This document shows, piece by piece, positions 12,201 to 12,301 of a stretch of DNA of 12,301 nt; positions within the stretch are counted from its first letter, which is position 1; every line of letters begins with the position of its first letter. A program made the position numbers and the translations under genes. The notes beneath the pieces are model-generated. The model ran no database searches, had not been told where the DNA came from, and saw only the letters and a list, made by a program, of their open reading frames with translations. The DNA comes from Methanobacterium sp. (GTDB lineage: Archaea; Methanobacteriota; Methanobacteria; Methanobacteriales; Methanobacteriaceae): contig JAUNXM010000051.1 of the NCBI GenBank assembly GCA_030539815.1, forward strand, positions 1 through 12,301, written 5' to 3'.

Positions 12201-12301
12201 CGTGTTGGGTGACCATAATCTGAGAATAAATTCTGGTACATACGGGGTTTTAACACGATAATACGGCATAAATAACTCTTTTTAATAATAATCATTATAA
12301 T

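Overview
The window looks like a chromosome segment of a methanogenic archaeon of the order Methanobacteriales, probably a mesophilic Methanobacterium-type organism. The grounds are: archaeal TATA-type promoter boxes, GGAGGTGATC-like ribosome binding sites, AT-rich spacers, split-subunit (archaeal) pyruvate:ferredoxin oxidoreductase with the extra polyferredoxin genes porE and porF, a two-subunit-type fumarase alpha gene, and substrate-binding proteins anchored by an N-terminal helix rather than a lipidated cysteine. The genus is an inference; no search was run.

Layout. (1) 1-559, minus strand: 5' part of a citryl-CoA lyase/citrate synthase-family gene, cut by the window edge. (2) 560-744: divergent promoter region with an 18-bp perfect palindrome. 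(3) 745-7173, plus strand: a phosphate-uptake region with two tandem phosphate-binding proteins (pstS1, pstS2, each with its own TATA box and separated by two RNA hairpins), then pstC, pstA, pstB, a first PhoU-like protein, a small DUF2226-like protein and a second PhoU-like protein. (4) 7174-7262: convergent terminator. (5) 7263-8108, minus strand: class I fumarase alpha subunit, probably leaderless. (6) 8109-8403: AT-rich spacer with an imperfect direct repeat and the por terminator. (7) 8404-12149, minus strand: a tight porCDABEF operon. (8) 12150-12301: por promoter region and AT-rich sequence with no gene that I can see.

Functionally there are two themes. The first is high-affinity phosphate import: PstS captures phosphate outside the membrane, PstC/PstA form the channel, PstB powers it, and two PhoU paralogues plus the small protein between them probably control flux or signalling. 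The second is anabolic carbon metabolism: pyruvate synthase (PorABCD) makes pyruvate from acetyl-CoA and CO2 with low-potential electrons supplied through ferredoxin and the PorE/PorF iron-sulfur proteins. Fumarase works in the incomplete reductive TCA branch towards succinate and 2-oxoglutarate, and the citryl-CoA lyase-like enzyme joins or splits C4 and acetyl-CoA units.

I found no CRISPR array, transposon, tRNA, rRNA or phage gene. Most of the window is ordinary core metabolism. The less ordinary points are the palindrome and shared motifs upstream of the pst genes, a 19-codon coupled ORF between pstC and pstA with a TTG start for pstA, complementary loss of metal-site residues in the two PhoU proteins, and the uncharacterised protein placed between them.
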